NCBI GenBank assembly: GCA_963732695.1
Contig: CAVTAP010000021.1
Coordinates: 248,001-312,000 of the forward strand
Direction of reading: 5' to 3'
Length of the DNA: 64,000 bases
Source: CADEDH01 sp963732695
Lineage (GTDB): Bacteria; Actinomycetota; Acidimicrobiia; Acidimicrobiales; SZUA-35
The notes under the pieces were generated by a model. The model was given only the letters and a program-made list of their open reading frames with translations, was not told the DNA's origin and did no database searches. Position 1 is the stretch's first letter. The number at the start of each line of letters is the position of its first letter. Shown here in pieces: positions 52,074 to 60,561 of the stretch. The translations under genes were made by a program, and so were the position numbers.

Positions 52074-53626
52074 GCGCCGCCCGTCGTGACATCAGCCGCC
52101 GTCCCCGGCGGCCCAGCGTCCCCGACCCGGTGTGGTCGCTTCCGCCCGGCACCCGGTTGCTGTCGCTCGACGTGTTCGGCGCCGCGCTGGACCGTCTGGT
52201 GCTCACCCCGGCCGATATCCACGGTCTGGTGGCGGGCGAGCTGGCGGCGGCCGGCACGGCGCCGCCCGCCGCCTACGCCGAGCTCCGGCTCACGGCCGAG
52301 CGTCAGGCCTGGCGCCGGGCGCGGCGGGCCGGGCGGGGTTTCATCGGCCTGGCCGACATCGCCGACGAGTTGGTGGGCCTGCTGCCCTCCGATGGGTCCG
52401 ACCCCCTCGCCCTGGTCCGCCTGGCCATCTCCCGGGAGGTCACGCTGGAGCGACGGCTCAGTCGGCCCAACCCGGAGGCGGTGATGGCGATCGAGGAGGC
52501 CCGGCGCCAGCGGGTGCCGGTGGCCTTCGTTGCCGACACCTACCTGCCCCGGGACCTGGTGGCCGCCCTCCTGCGGGGTGCCGGGCTGCCGGCCGAGCTC
52601 GTGCTCGTGTCGTCACACGAGGGTGCGACCAAGGACAGCGGGGACCTGTTCCACCATCTGGCCAACCGGGCCGGCGTGCCGCTCGACCGCATCGTCCACC
52701 TGGGCCCCGACCCGGTGGTCGATGTCACCGGCCCGACCCGCCTGGGGATCGACGCCCGCCGATTCGTGCCCGCCCACCGTTCGGTGGCGGCCGGCCTGGC
52801 CGTCGGGGTCGACGAACCCAGCGCCCTCGACTCGGTGGCCCTGGCCCTGGCCGCCCGCCGGCTGGGGGCTCCCCCGGCCGAGACGCCGCTGGCGGCCGAT
52901 GGGACACGGCCCGAGCCGGCCCCCGAGGTCGGCTACGGCGTGGCCGGGCCGCTGTCGGTCGGCTTCGCCGCCTGGGTGGGGAACCAGATCGACGACCACC
53001 AGCCCGACCTGGTGCTGTTCGCCGACGCTGCCGCCCACCGCACCCCGGCCCTGGTGCACGACCTCCGGCCCGACCTGGCGCCGAGCCGGCTCCGGCCCCT
53101 GCCCGTGGTCAGCGCCGACAGCGTGACCCGGCTGATGGACGACGAGCTGGGTGGCGCCGGCGGCCATCCCGACCCCCGGGTGCTGGTGGTGGGAATGGGC
53201 TGGCCCGAACAGGAGCACCGCCAGGTCAGCGGGGTGCTGGCCGGAGCCGGGGCCCGCACCGCCACCGTGGGCGGCGCCTACCTGGGCCTCACCGAGCCGT
53301 CCGGTCCGCGGGAACGGGTGGAGGCCTGGGCCTTCAACGCCGGGCCCGACGAGCCGGTTCCGGCCGAGTCGTCGGAGGCCCGGGATCTCCTGGCGTCGCT
53401 GGTGGCACCGGCCCCGGGCTGCGACGAGGTGGCCCGGGGCATCGACGACTTCGCCCGCGACCTGGCCCCCTGGCTCAACGACGGCGGCGCCACCCTCACC
53501 GCCGCCCTGGCGGCCCCGGCCCTCCAGCTGTTGGAACGCCAGGTCCTGGCCCAGGCGGCGTCAGGCCCCGGCAGGACCGCCGGCCCGCTCGAGCGACGGT
53601 CTCGTGTCCCCAGCCGTCGCCGTTGA
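52055..53626 (+). CDS. HAD-like protein with a partly degenerate catalytic motif
   Basis: This is a 523-residue protein. Residues about 30-250 align with HAD-superfamily proteins: motif I region LLSLDVFGAALDRLV (nucleophile-position D39), motif II FVADTYLPRDLV, motif III KDSGDLFHHLA and motif IV HLGPDPVVDVTGPTRLG, where the usual HxGDN reads HLGPD. The Thr that normally follows motif I (DVF-D/G-T) is Ala here, so activity is doubtful. The C-terminal half (about 260-520) has no family I recognise. Such HAD proteins often sit in polysaccharide loci. ATG 52055 is preceded by an out-of-frame duplicate start. Confidence 0.75.
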   Translation: MTRSPQSAARRDISRRPRRPSVPDPVWSLPPGTRLLSLDVFGAALDRLVLTPADIHGLVAGELAAAGTAPPAAYAELRLTAERQAWRRARRAGRGFIGLADIADELVGLLPSDGSDPLALVRLAISREVTLERRLSRPNPEAVMAIEEARRQRVPVAFVADTYLPRDLVAALLRGAGLPAELVLVSSHEGATKDSGDLFHHLANRAGVPLDRIVHLGPDPVVDVTGPTRLGIDARRFVPAHRSVAAGLAVGVDEPSALDSVALALAARRLGAPPAETPLAADGTRPEPAPEVGYGVAGPLSVGFAAWVGNQIDDHQPDLVLFADAAAHRTPALVHDLRPDLAPSRLRPLPVVSADSVTRLMDDELGGAGGHPDPRVLVVGMGWPEQEHRQVSGVLAGAGARTATVGGAYLGLTEPSGPRERVEAWAFNAGPDEPVPAESSEARDLLASLVAPAPGCDEVARGIDDFARDLAPWLNDGGATLTAALAAPALQLLERQVLAQAASGPGRTAGPLERRSRVPSRRR

Positions 53627-53643
53627 CGCTGCCAAACACCAGA

Positions 53644-55509
53644 TCAGTTGGTAGCGGCGATCTCGGCGGCCAGCGTGAGGTCGCTCACGCTGAGCAGGCG
53701 ATTGGCCAGAGCGTCGGTGCCGGCACCGGGTGATCCGCCCACCACCTGGCCGAACAGCGCGGCGGCCCGGGCCCGGCGGGATTCGAGCGACACGTAGAAC
53801 CCGGCGGCCACGTCGTCGGTCCGGGCCTTACGGGTGCCCAGGCGGTCCTGCCAGTAGCCCTGGCCGCCCGGGTCGGCCGTACGGCCCAGGATGTCACGGT
53901 ACAGAGCGCCCACGAAGGCACCGTCGGTGCCGCCGCTGCGCAGGTAGTACTCCCGGGAGCCGTAGAACAGCACCCCCACCGCCTCCAGCTTCGTACCCTT
54001 GCCCAGCTGGGCCACCCAGTAGGCCCGGCCGTCGGCGTCGGCCGGACGGCCCAACGCCCGCTGGTACAGGTCGTCGACCATGCGCCCGGCGAAGTAGTCG
54101 CTCTTCACCAGCTCGCTGGTGACCGACAGCTTGTCGCCCCGGCGGACCCCGTCGTACCACCGGGTCAGCTCGCCGTCGGTGGCGGCCCGGCCCACCAGGC
54201 GGGTGTAGGCGACGTCGATCCACTGGCCGTCGGCGGTGGAGCGCACGGCGGTGTCGGTGACCGGGCCCGGGGTGAACCAGTCGGACTTGAGCCCCAGGAC
54301 GTTGCGCACCGTGGCCGCCGTCTCGTTCACCGTGCCCTTTTCGAAGGTGAGCTTCACCGCCGTGGCCCGGCCCCCGTCGGCCCCCAGGCCGTTACGCCCG
54401 GTCACCTCCATGGCCAGCAGCTTCCCTTTGCTGTACCGGGCTTCGAGGGTGGAGGCCTGCACCGTGGTGGTCCAGTTGTGGTTGGGGTTGGCGGCGATGT
54501 CGTCGCCCTCGTCGACCACGGCCGGGAACGAGCCGCCCACCGTCCACCCGCCCGTTGACGAGGAGAACTCGGTGCGGGCCGGCTTGCCCGCCCCGTCGAG
54601 GCGGACGACGCCGGCCGTGGCCTGGATGGCGGCGTCGGACGTGACCTTGGTGGCGGCCCGGAACGTGCCACCCCGCTCGGTGAAGGCGCCGTCGTAGACC
54701 TGGCACAGCACGGTGTCACAGGTGTCGGCCCACGGCTGCTGCCGGCTGTCGCCGGCCATGGCGTAGGAACGGGCGGCCACGGCCTGGGCCTGGAGGGCGG
54801 CACCCGGCCAGGACGCCGGCATCTCGTTGGGCACGACGCCCCGCAGGTAGGCCTCCACCGACAGGGTGTTGACGGTGTAGGCGGCACCGTTGTTGACCAC
54901 GGCCCGGATCTCCCCCTGGTACCAGGTGCGGCCCGAGCCGCTGCAGGCAGCGAGCAGACCGTCGGTGCCGCTGGCGCCGGTCTCGGCCACCACCCGCACC
55001 GTGGTCTGGCCGGTGATCTTCTCCGCCGCCGTCCACGGGCCGTCACAGCCCGGGGCCGTCTCCACCTGGAACCCGTTCGACACCCAGCGCAGGCGCACCG
55101 CTCCCGCCCCGTGTCGGCCCAGCTCGACATGGTCCATGCTGCGCAGCGACAGGGTGCCGTTGGCCAGGGCCACCGCGGTGGATCGGCCCCGCATGCCCCG
55201 CAGCTCCACCCGGATCAGGTCGGGCTTGATCGGCCCATCGGTGGGGGCCGGTCCGGCGGTGGTGCCGCCGTAGTAATGGTCGAGGATCTGCGCCGAGCTC
55301 CAGCCCCGGCTGGCGTAGCCGTAGGCCCCGTACTGGCCCAGGCCCCGCCCGTGCCCCCATCCGTGGCCGGTGATCTGGATGGTGCGGGTGGTGGGCGACT
55401 GGGCCCCCGCCGGCTCCCCACCGATCCCCGGCGCTCCGGCCAGGGTCAGTGCCAGCACAGCCACGAACGGGAGGAGTCGGTGGCGTAGTCGGGATAGTCC
55501 AGGCAGCAC
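53644..55509 (-). CDS. Secreted SpoIID/LytB-domain protein with DUF4214-like repeats
   Basis: This is an exported protein of the SpoIID family, related to peptidoglycan lytic enzymes. The 621-residue product (from GTG 55507-55509) has a signal peptide (about 1-37), the SpoIID domain (about 40-380) with GHGWGHGRGLGQYGAYG, YTVNTLSVEAYLRGVVPNEMPASWP and AQAVAARSYA, then three DUF4214-like repeats (about 425-600; YQRALGRPADADGRAYWVAQL, YRDILGRTADPGGQGYWQDRL). GTG 55507 is preferred over GTG 55588 because it directly precedes the hydrophobic core and GAGG lies 8 nt upstream. The repeats match those of the neighbouring amidase. Confidence 0.9.
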   Translation of the reverse strand: MLPGLSRLRHRLLPFVAVLALTLAGAPGIGGEPAGAQSPTTRTIQITGHGWGHGRGLGQYGAYGYASRGWSSAQILDHYYGGTTAGPAPTDGPIKPDLIRVELRGMRGRSTAVALANGTLSLRSMDHVELGRHGAGAVRLRWVSNGFQVETAPGCDGPWTAAEKITGQTTVRVVAETGASGTDGLLAACSGSGRTWYQGEIRAVVNNGAAYTVNTLSVEAYLRGVVPNEMPASWPGAALQAQAVAARSYAMAGDSRQQPWADTCDTVLCQVYDGAFTERGGTFRAATKVTSDAAIQATAGVVRLDGAGKPARTEFSSSTGGWTVGGSFPAVVDEGDDIAANPNHNWTTTVQASTLEARYSKGKLLAMEVTGRNGLGADGGRATAVKLTFEKGTVNETAATVRNVLGLKSDWFTPGPVTDTAVRSTADGQWIDVAYTRLVGRAATDGELTRWYDGVRRGDKLSVTSELVKSDYFAGRMVDDLYQRALGRPADADGRAYWVAQLGKGTKLEAVGVLFYGSREYYLRSGGTDGAFVGALYRDILGRTADPGGQGYWQDRLGTRKARTDDVAAGFYVSLESRRARAAALFGQVVGGSPGAGTDALANRLLSVSDLTLAAEIAATN

Positions 55510-55588
55510 GGAGAGGACCTCGAGGTAGACGGAGCAGCCGGCTCCCCAAATCCGCCTGGCCGGCCATAGCGTGTCGCGTTGAGGCGTC

Positions 55589-55605
55589 ACGCGTTCGCAA
55601 CACTA
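55589..55605 (-). promoter_or_regulatory. -10 box and shared 13-mer before the SpoIID gene
   Basis: The 13-mer ACGCGTTCGCAAC (55589-55601) equals that at 20055-20067 before the M23 gene. A TAGTGT box overlaps its far end (55600-55605). A GTG at 55588-55590, 9 nt from this box, is an alternative leaderless start that would add 27 residues. Confidence 0.45.
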
Positions 55606-55642
55606 GCGACCCGCGGGTCCGTTTGCAGCGCGACCCCGAGGA

Positions 55643-58354
55643 TCAGCCCCGGAGCAGGAACTCGTCGGACGAGGCGAGGTCGGCGGCCAGGGCCACGTCG
55701 TCGGAACGCTGCAGCCGGTCCACCCAGAAGGCCAGCCCGGCGGGATCGGCGCCCCGGCCCAGCACGAGCTGGTACAGGTCGCTGACCCGATCGGTCCGGG
55801 ACTCGACGGACTGGTAGAAGCCGTTGGCCACGTCGGGCGGGCGGGCCCCGGCGCCACTCAGCCGCCCGATCCAGTAGGCCAGGCCCCCCGGGTCGGCCTC
55901 CCGATGAAGGATGGCCTGGTAGAGGCGGCGCACGTAGCCGTCGGTGGAGCCGGAGGCGACCACGTACTCGGCCGAACCGTAGAAGTTCACGCCGAGCTGC
56001 TGGAGGCTCAGCCCGGCCCGGATCCGCCCCACCCAGTAGGCCCGGCCGTCGGGATCGGCCGGTCGGCCCAGCACGTCGGTGTAGAGCTCGTCCACCCGGG
56101 CCCCCACCCACTCGTCGGAGCGGGCCAGCTCGTCGGCCAGCGAACGCCGGGTGGCGCCGGCGTAGGTGAGCCGGGCGTCCCACCAGTCGAGCTCGCCGGC
56201 GGCGGGGTCGCGGCCGAGGAACAACCGGGAGGCCTTGGTCAGCCAGCGGGCGTCGGCGGAGGCCAGCCAGCCCGGGGGCAGGGACACACCGGACACGGCG
56301 GCATCGACCGTGTCGGCCCGGGCCGTGTCGGTGGAGGCGGGCAGCATCAGCCGCTCGCCCCCGAAGGGCCACAGCTGGCCGTCGTCGGTGACCACCCAGC
56401 CGCCCCGGCCGCTGGGCGAGGCCACCACCGCTCTGTAGACCCGGCCGGCGGCTGGCCTTCCGGGGGCCGTGACGGCGGCCGGCGGGGCGCCGCCGAAGGC
56501 GTGGAGTCTCCCGTCGGTCGACAACACCCAGCCGCTGTCGGCGCTGAGCCGCACGGCCACGTCGACGGCACCGACCGCCGACGGCAGCTGGCGCTCGGGG
56601 GCGGCCCCCACCGGGCGCAGGCGGCCGTTGGGTTCCAGCAGGTACCCGTCGCCCGAGGCGGTGAGGTCGCCCCGCATGATGGGCTGGCCGGTGGTGCCCC
56701 CCACCACCCGGTCGCCGGCCCCGGCGAAGCCGTGCACACCGGCCTGGGCCGAGATGACCCAACCCCCGGTGGACCCGGCCACCACGTCGACCGCGGTCTC
56801 ACCCGCCGCCGGAAGGCCCGCCACCGGCGTGGCCCCCCCGTAGGGCTGCACCACCCCGTCGGCGTGGAGGATCCAGCCCCGGGTGCCACCGCCCGAGCCG
56901 GCGGCCGACACGGCCACCGGGGGCGGCGAGGGCAGGGGCTCCAGTCCGGGCGACTCGGGAGCCTCGCCGGCGCCGGGCAGAGCGACCGACCCGGCGGCCC
57001 GCACCCCGCCCCGGCGGTTGACGGTGACCGCCCCCGACCCCCGGTCATAGGGGGCCCAGGCGCCGAACACCGGTGGCTCGTCGGCTGGGCGGGTGGTGGT
57101 GAGGGTGGCCGGCAGGGCGGTCATCAGCTCGTAGCCGTAGTCGCCGGGGCACGAGGTGAGGCCCAGGTCGCGATGGCCCATCACCGTGCGCACCAGGTGC
57201 CACTGGTTGCTCGTCAGCTTCTGGGGGCCGTCGTCGGACCGGTTCTTGAGCCAGGTGACGCCGTTGGGGTCGACGCCGTAGAGGCTGAGCTTCCACGCCG
57301 CCAGCTGGGCCACGGCGGCCGAGGTGGCCCCGCTGGGTCGGGTCACGGCCGGGCTGGCCCCGGGCTGGTGCTGGCCCAGCAGGGCGATGCCGACGGTGCT
57401 GGAGTTGAAGCCCTTGGTGTGGCCTCCGATCACGGCCCGGTCGACGTCGCCCGAGCGACCCTGCCAGATCGTGCCGAACCGGTCGACGAGGAAGTTGTAG
57501 CCGACGTCGCACCAGCCGTTGATCCGCACGTGGGCGTAGTAGACGGCCCGGATCAGGTCGTCCACCTGGTCGGCCGAGTAGTTGTTGGCGGTGACCGTGT
57601 GATGGATGACGGCCGCCTGGATGCGGTCGGCGTACTCGGGGCCGCCCTGGCACCCGGCGTTGGCCGTGGCCCACCCCTCGGTGGCCCAGGCCGAGCGGGG
57701 CATGATCGTGGGCTTCTGGGTCGACCCGGCGGCCACCTGCAGGCCCCGGACCACGGCCCCGGTCCCGTTGGCCACGGCGGCCCCGGCACCGACGCCACCC
57801 GACACGTCGGGCCCGCCCGGGGTGTCGGCCAGGAAGGTGACGGTCAGCTCGTCGCCCGCGCCCGACAGGCGCACCACCTCCACCCGCTGCGCCCCCTCCG
57901 GCACCCGGACCGGGCCGAGGGCCACCACGGAGGGGGTGGGGCCCTCGGCCCGGGGGTCGGCGACAGCTCCCGGGGCGGCGGCCGCACCGGCCGCCGGCTC
58001 GTCCGGGGCGTCGCCCGACTCCCCGCCCAGCGTCTCCCACCCGCCCCACCCGGCGGCGGTGGCGAAGCGGACGGCGTAGGTGTTGCCGGGGGGCACGGCG
58101 GCGAGGAGGGTGTCGCCGTCGGCCGGCAGGTCGAGCTGGCGGCCGGGGCCCCGCACGTCGGTCCCCGGCCCCACTGTGGTCACCGTGAGCCGGAGGGGCA
58201 CCTCGGTCACCCCACCCGGGAGGTGCCGGGGCCGGAGGTCGGGGGTGCGGGCGTCGGCGAACGCGACCAGGCCGATGAGGGCGGCGAAGCTCCACGTCAG
58301 CGCGACAAGGAACCTCAGCTTCGGGAGGGCGGCGGACCCCGCGAACTCAGGTAT
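55643..58354 (-). CDS. Secreted PGRP/amidase_2 protein with beta-repeat and DUF4214-like tails, apparent ATA start
   Basis: The 903-residue exported protein has an N-acetylmuramoyl-L-alanine amidase/PGRP domain (about 215-400) with AVIHHTV, MGHRDLGLTSCPGD zinc ligands; then a Gly/Trp-rich repeat section (about 470-650; GWILHADGVVQPYGGATPVAG, GGWVVTDDGQLWPFGG) and a DUF4214-like tail (about 700-900). The first common start (GTG 58208-58210) would remove the signal peptide; the 48 codons above it encode PKLRFLVALTWSFAALIGLV, a good export signal. These codons contain no ATG, GTG or TTG. ATA at 58352-58354 lies exactly 7 nt from TACCGT and is taken as the start; CTG 58316-58318 is the alternative. 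Confidence 0.85.
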   Translation of the reverse strand: MPEFAGSAALPKLRFLVALTWSFAALIGLVAFADARTPDLRPRHLPGGVTEVPLRLTVTTVGPGTDVRGPGRQLDLPADGDTLLAAVPPGNTYAVRFATAAGWGGWETLGGESGDAPDEPAAGAAAAPGAVADPRAEGPTPSVVALGPVRVPEGAQRVEVVRLSGAGDELTVTFLADTPGGPDVSGGVGAGAAVANGTGAVVRGLQVAAGSTQKPTIMPRSAWATEGWATANAGCQGGPEYADRIQAAVIHHTVTANNYSADQVDDLIRAVYYAHVRINGWCDVGYNFLVDRFGTIWQGRSGDVDRAVIGGHTKGFNSSTVGIALLGQHQPGASPAVTRPSGATSAAVAQLAAWKLSLYGVDPNGVTWLKNRSDDGPQKLTSNQWHLVRTVMGHRDLGLTSCPGDYGYELMTALPATLTTTRPADEPPVFGAWAPYDRGSGAVTVNRRGGVRAAGSVALPGAGEAPESPGLEPLPSPPPVAVSAAGSGGGTRGWILHADGVVQPYGGATPVAGLPAAGETAVDVVAGSTGGWVISAQAGVHGFAGAGDRVVGGTTGQPIMRGDLTASGDGYLLEPNGRLRPVGAAPERQLPSAVGAVDVAVRLSADSGWVLSTDGRLHAFGGAPPAAVTAPGRPAAGRVYRAVVASPSGRGGWVVTDDGQLWPFGGERLMLPASTDTARADTVDAAVSGVSLPPGWLASADARWLTKASRLFLGRDPAAGELDWWDARLTYAGATRRSLADELARSDEWVGARVDELYTDVLGRPADPDGRAYWVGRIRAGLSLQQLGVNFYGSAEYVVASGSTDGYVRRLYQAILHREADPGGLAYWIGRLSGAGARPPDVANGFYQSVESRTDRVSDLYQLVLGRGADPAGLAFWVDRLQRSDDVALAADLASSDEFLLRG

Positions 58355-58361
58355 GACTCAG

Positions 58362-58367
58362 ACGGTA
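58362..58367 (-). promoter_or_regulatory. -10 box of the amidase gene (leaderless, ATA start)
   Basis: TACCGT on the minus strand, 7 nt before the in-frame ATA at 58354. Confidence 0.55.
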
Positions 58368-58439
58368 CCGGCGGCGCCGGAGGGCGTCGGTGGATCCGGG
58401 GCGCTTCTGCCCACGGGGCCTGGCGAGCGGTGTCGGCCG

Positions 58440-59600
58440 TCAGCCCACGTGGGGCATGCAGAGCCCTTCGAGCTCCACCACCTGGATCTTGTCCCGGTTG
58501 GCGTAGGTGACCTCGTTCGACGGGTCGACCGGGATCTTGTACTCCCGGAAGCTCATCTCCAGGGCGTCGAAGGCGATCAGCCGGCCCCGCAGCGAGTCGC
58601 CCAGGCCGAGGATCAGCTTGATGGCCTCCAGAGCCTGGATCGAGCCCACGATGCCGGGCAGCACGCCGAGGACGCCGGCCTCGGCGCAGCTGGGGGCGAG
58701 CTCGGCCGGGGGCGGCTCGGGCAGCAGGTCACGGTAGGTGGGGCCCTGGTGGGGGTCGAAGACCGTGATCTGGCCCTCGAAGCGGAAGATCGAGCCGTGG
58801 ACCACGGGGATACCGAGCTTCACCGAGGCGTCGTTGAGGAGGTAGCGGCTGGGGAAGTTGTCGGCCCCGTCGATCACCACGTCGAAGCCGGTGAGGATAT
58901 CGATGATGTTGTCGGCGCCGAGCCTCGTGTCGTAGGTGAGCACGTCGAGGTCGGGGTTCATGGCGGTGAGCGTCTTCTTGGCCGAGTCGACCTTGCGCTC
59001 CCCCACCCGGTCCAGGTTGTGCAGGATCTGGCGCTGCAGGTTCGACTCGTCGACCACGTCCATGTCGATGATGCCGATCGTGCCCACCCCGGCGGCGGCC
59101 AGGTAGAGGGCGGCCGGCGAGCCGAGGCCGCCGGCACCGAGCAGCAGGACCCGGGCGTTGAGCAGCTTGCGCTGCCCCTCCTCACCCACCTCGGGCAACA
59201 GGAGGTGGCGGCTGTAGCGGTTGCGCTGGTCGGCCGTGAGCGTCTGGGGCACGGCCCAGCTCCGACCCTCGTCCTTCCACCGGTTGAACCCGCCGTCCAT
59301 GGAGATGACGTCGGCGTAGCCCAGCTCGGTGAGGGTCTTGGCGGCGAAGGCGGAGCGCACGCCGCCGGCGCACATCACCACGATCGGGGTCGACTTGTCG
59401 GGGATGCGGCTCTCGACCTGGGCCTCCAGGTTGCCCCGCACGATCTGGACCGAACCGGGCACGGCGCCCTGGGCCACCTCGTCGGGCTCCCGGACGTCGA
59501 GCAGGACGGCACCGGCGGCCCGGGCCGCCTCGGCCCCGGCGGGGTCGGTCTCACGGATGGCGGCCTTCGTGGCCGTGAGGAGATCTCGGAACGTCGGCAT
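58440..59600 (-). CDS. Rhodanese-ThiF (MoeB/MoeZ-like) sulfur-carrier activating protein, domains in swapped order
   Basis: E1-like enzymes of this type adenylate and sulfurylate small sulfur-carrier proteins (MoaD, ThiS, CysO). The 386-residue protein has an N-terminal rhodanese domain with active loop MCAGGVRS (C77), then a ThiF domain with GAGGLGS (155-161), the arginine of NLQRQILH and the catalytic cysteine in SCAEAGVLG. In M. tuberculosis MoeZ the order is ThiF-rhodanese. The zinc-binding CYRC is replaced by TYRD, as in some cyanobacterial MoeB-like proteins, so structural zinc is probably absent. ATG 59598-59600 has GAGAG upstream; a TAGTGT box is at 59635-59640. Confidence 0.88.
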   Translation of the reverse strand: MPTFRDLLTATKAAIRETDPAGAEAARAAGAVLLDVREPDEVAQGAVPGSVQIVRGNLEAQVESRIPDKSTPIVVMCAGGVRSAFAAKTLTELGYADVISMDGGFNRWKDEGRSWAVPQTLTADQRNRYSRHLLLPEVGEEGQRKLLNARVLLLGAGGLGSPAALYLAAAGVGTIGIIDMDVVDESNLQRQILHNLDRVGERKVDSAKKTLTAMNPDLDVLTYDTRLGADNIIDILTGFDVVIDGADNFPSRYLLNDASVKLGIPVVHGSIFRFEGQITVFDPHQGPTYRDLLPEPPPAELAPSCAEAGVLGVLPGIVGSIQALEAIKLILGLGDSLRGRLIAFDALEMSFREYKIPVDPSNEVTYANRDKIQVVELEGLCMPHVG

Positions 59601-59634
59601 CAGCTCGTACCTCTCAGGGGGATCACTGCACCAA

Positions 59635-59640
59635 ACACTA
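59635..59640 (-). promoter_or_regulatory. -10 box upstream of the rhodanese-ThiF gene
   Basis: TAGTGT on the minus strand, leader about 27 nt containing GAGAGG (59610-59615) before ATG 59600. Confidence 0.45.
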
Positions 59641-59694
59641 TGCCGGTAGGGGCTATTCCTGATCCAGTTGATCGGATATCGGGCCGGGTTGTCT

Positions 59695-60525
59695 TCAGCA
59701 GATGGCGGGCAGGACGTCGCTGAGCGAGCCCCGCACCACAACGTCGGCCAGGTGGTCCATCTCGGTGGGGCTGCCGTTGACGATCACCACCGCCGCACCC
59801 CGGGACTTGGCCACCGGCACCACATTGGCGATCGGGTACACGGCGAGCGTGGTGCCCACCGCCAGCAGGAGATCGCAGGCCTCGGCCGCCACCTGGGCCC
59901 GCACCAGATCGTCGTACACGAGGTCCTGGCCGAAGCTGATCGTGGCCGACTTGAGGATGCCGCCGCAGGTGGGGCAGGGCGGGTCGTCCTCTCCCAGGCG
60001 CACCCGGTTCAGGGCCTCCTGCATGGGCACGGCGTAGTCGCACCCGGGGGCCATGCACACCACCTCACGCAGCGTGCCGTGGATCTCCACGACCCGCTCC
60101 GGGTTCGCCCCGGCGGCGTGGTGCAGGCCGTCGACGTTCTGCGTGATCAACAGGTGCAGCTTGCGCCGGGTCTCCAACCGGGTGAGGGCGTAGTGGCCCC
60201 GGTTGGGCTCCGCCGCCCACACCGGGCTGTCGAGCCGTTCCCGCCACGAGCGGCGCCGCACCTCGGGATCGGCCATGTAGTTCTGCAGGGTGGCCCGCTT
60301 CTCGGCCTCGGGGTTCTTGGTCCACACACCCTGGGGGCCGCGGAAGTCGGGGATGCGGGAATCGGTGGAGATCCCGGCGCCGGTGAGCACAACCACCCGG
60401 GACGCCCGGGTCACGAGATCGGCCGCCCGGTCCACCGCCTCGTCCTGGCTGGCCGGACGGCCGTCGACCCGGCTGTCCCGCTCCTGGTGCCCGTTGCCGT
60501 CGCTGGTCCCAGCCACTTCGCTCAC
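59695..60525 (-). CDS. Sir2-family NAD-dependent protein deacylase
   Basis: Sirtuins remove acyl groups from lysines using NAD. The 276-residue protein has GAGISTDSRIPDFRG (49-63), QNVDGLH (129-135), catalytic H149 (EIHGTL), four zinc cysteines C157/C162/C184/C187 and the terminal GTTLAVYPIANVVP. Acyl-CoA synthetases and central enzymes are usual targets in actinobacteria. GTG 60523-60525 lies 7 nt after TAGCCT in a symmetric divergent promoter shared with the next gene. The frame to 60996 is rejected. Confidence 0.95.
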   Translation of the reverse strand: MSEVAGTSDGNGHQERDSRVDGRPASQDEAVDRAADLVTRASRVVVLTGAGISTDSRIPDFRGPQGVWTKNPEAEKRATLQNYMADPEVRRRSWRERLDSPVWAAEPNRGHYALTRLETRRKLHLLITQNVDGLHHAAGANPERVVEIHGTLREVVCMAPGCDYAVPMQEALNRVRLGEDDPPCPTCGGILKSATISFGQDLVYDDLVRAQVAAEACDLLLAVGTTLAVYPIANVVPVAKSRGAAVVIVNGSPTEMDHLADVVVRGSLSDVLPAIC

Positions 60526-60531
60526 ACCGTC

Positions 60532-60555
60532 GAGGCTAGTTGCTGAGTTAGCCTC
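60532..60555. promoter_or_regulatory. Mirror-symmetric divergent promoter for the sirtuin and 60562 genes
   Basis: GAGGCTA (60532-60538) and TAGCCTC (60549-60555) are perfect inverted 7-mers. Each contains a TAGCCT -10 box, with its start codon exactly 7 nt away on both sides (GTG 60525; ATG 60562). The symmetry axis lies exactly midway between the two start codons. Both mRNAs would be leaderless. Confidence 0.75.
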
Positions 60556-60561
60556 ACCGAA

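Noticed and set aside
52055..52200. HAD motif I declared fully dead because FD became FG
   Set aside because: DxYG/DxFG is normal in dehalogenase-type HADs, so the Gly is acceptable; only the following Thr-to-Ala and the HLGPD change argue for weak or no activity.
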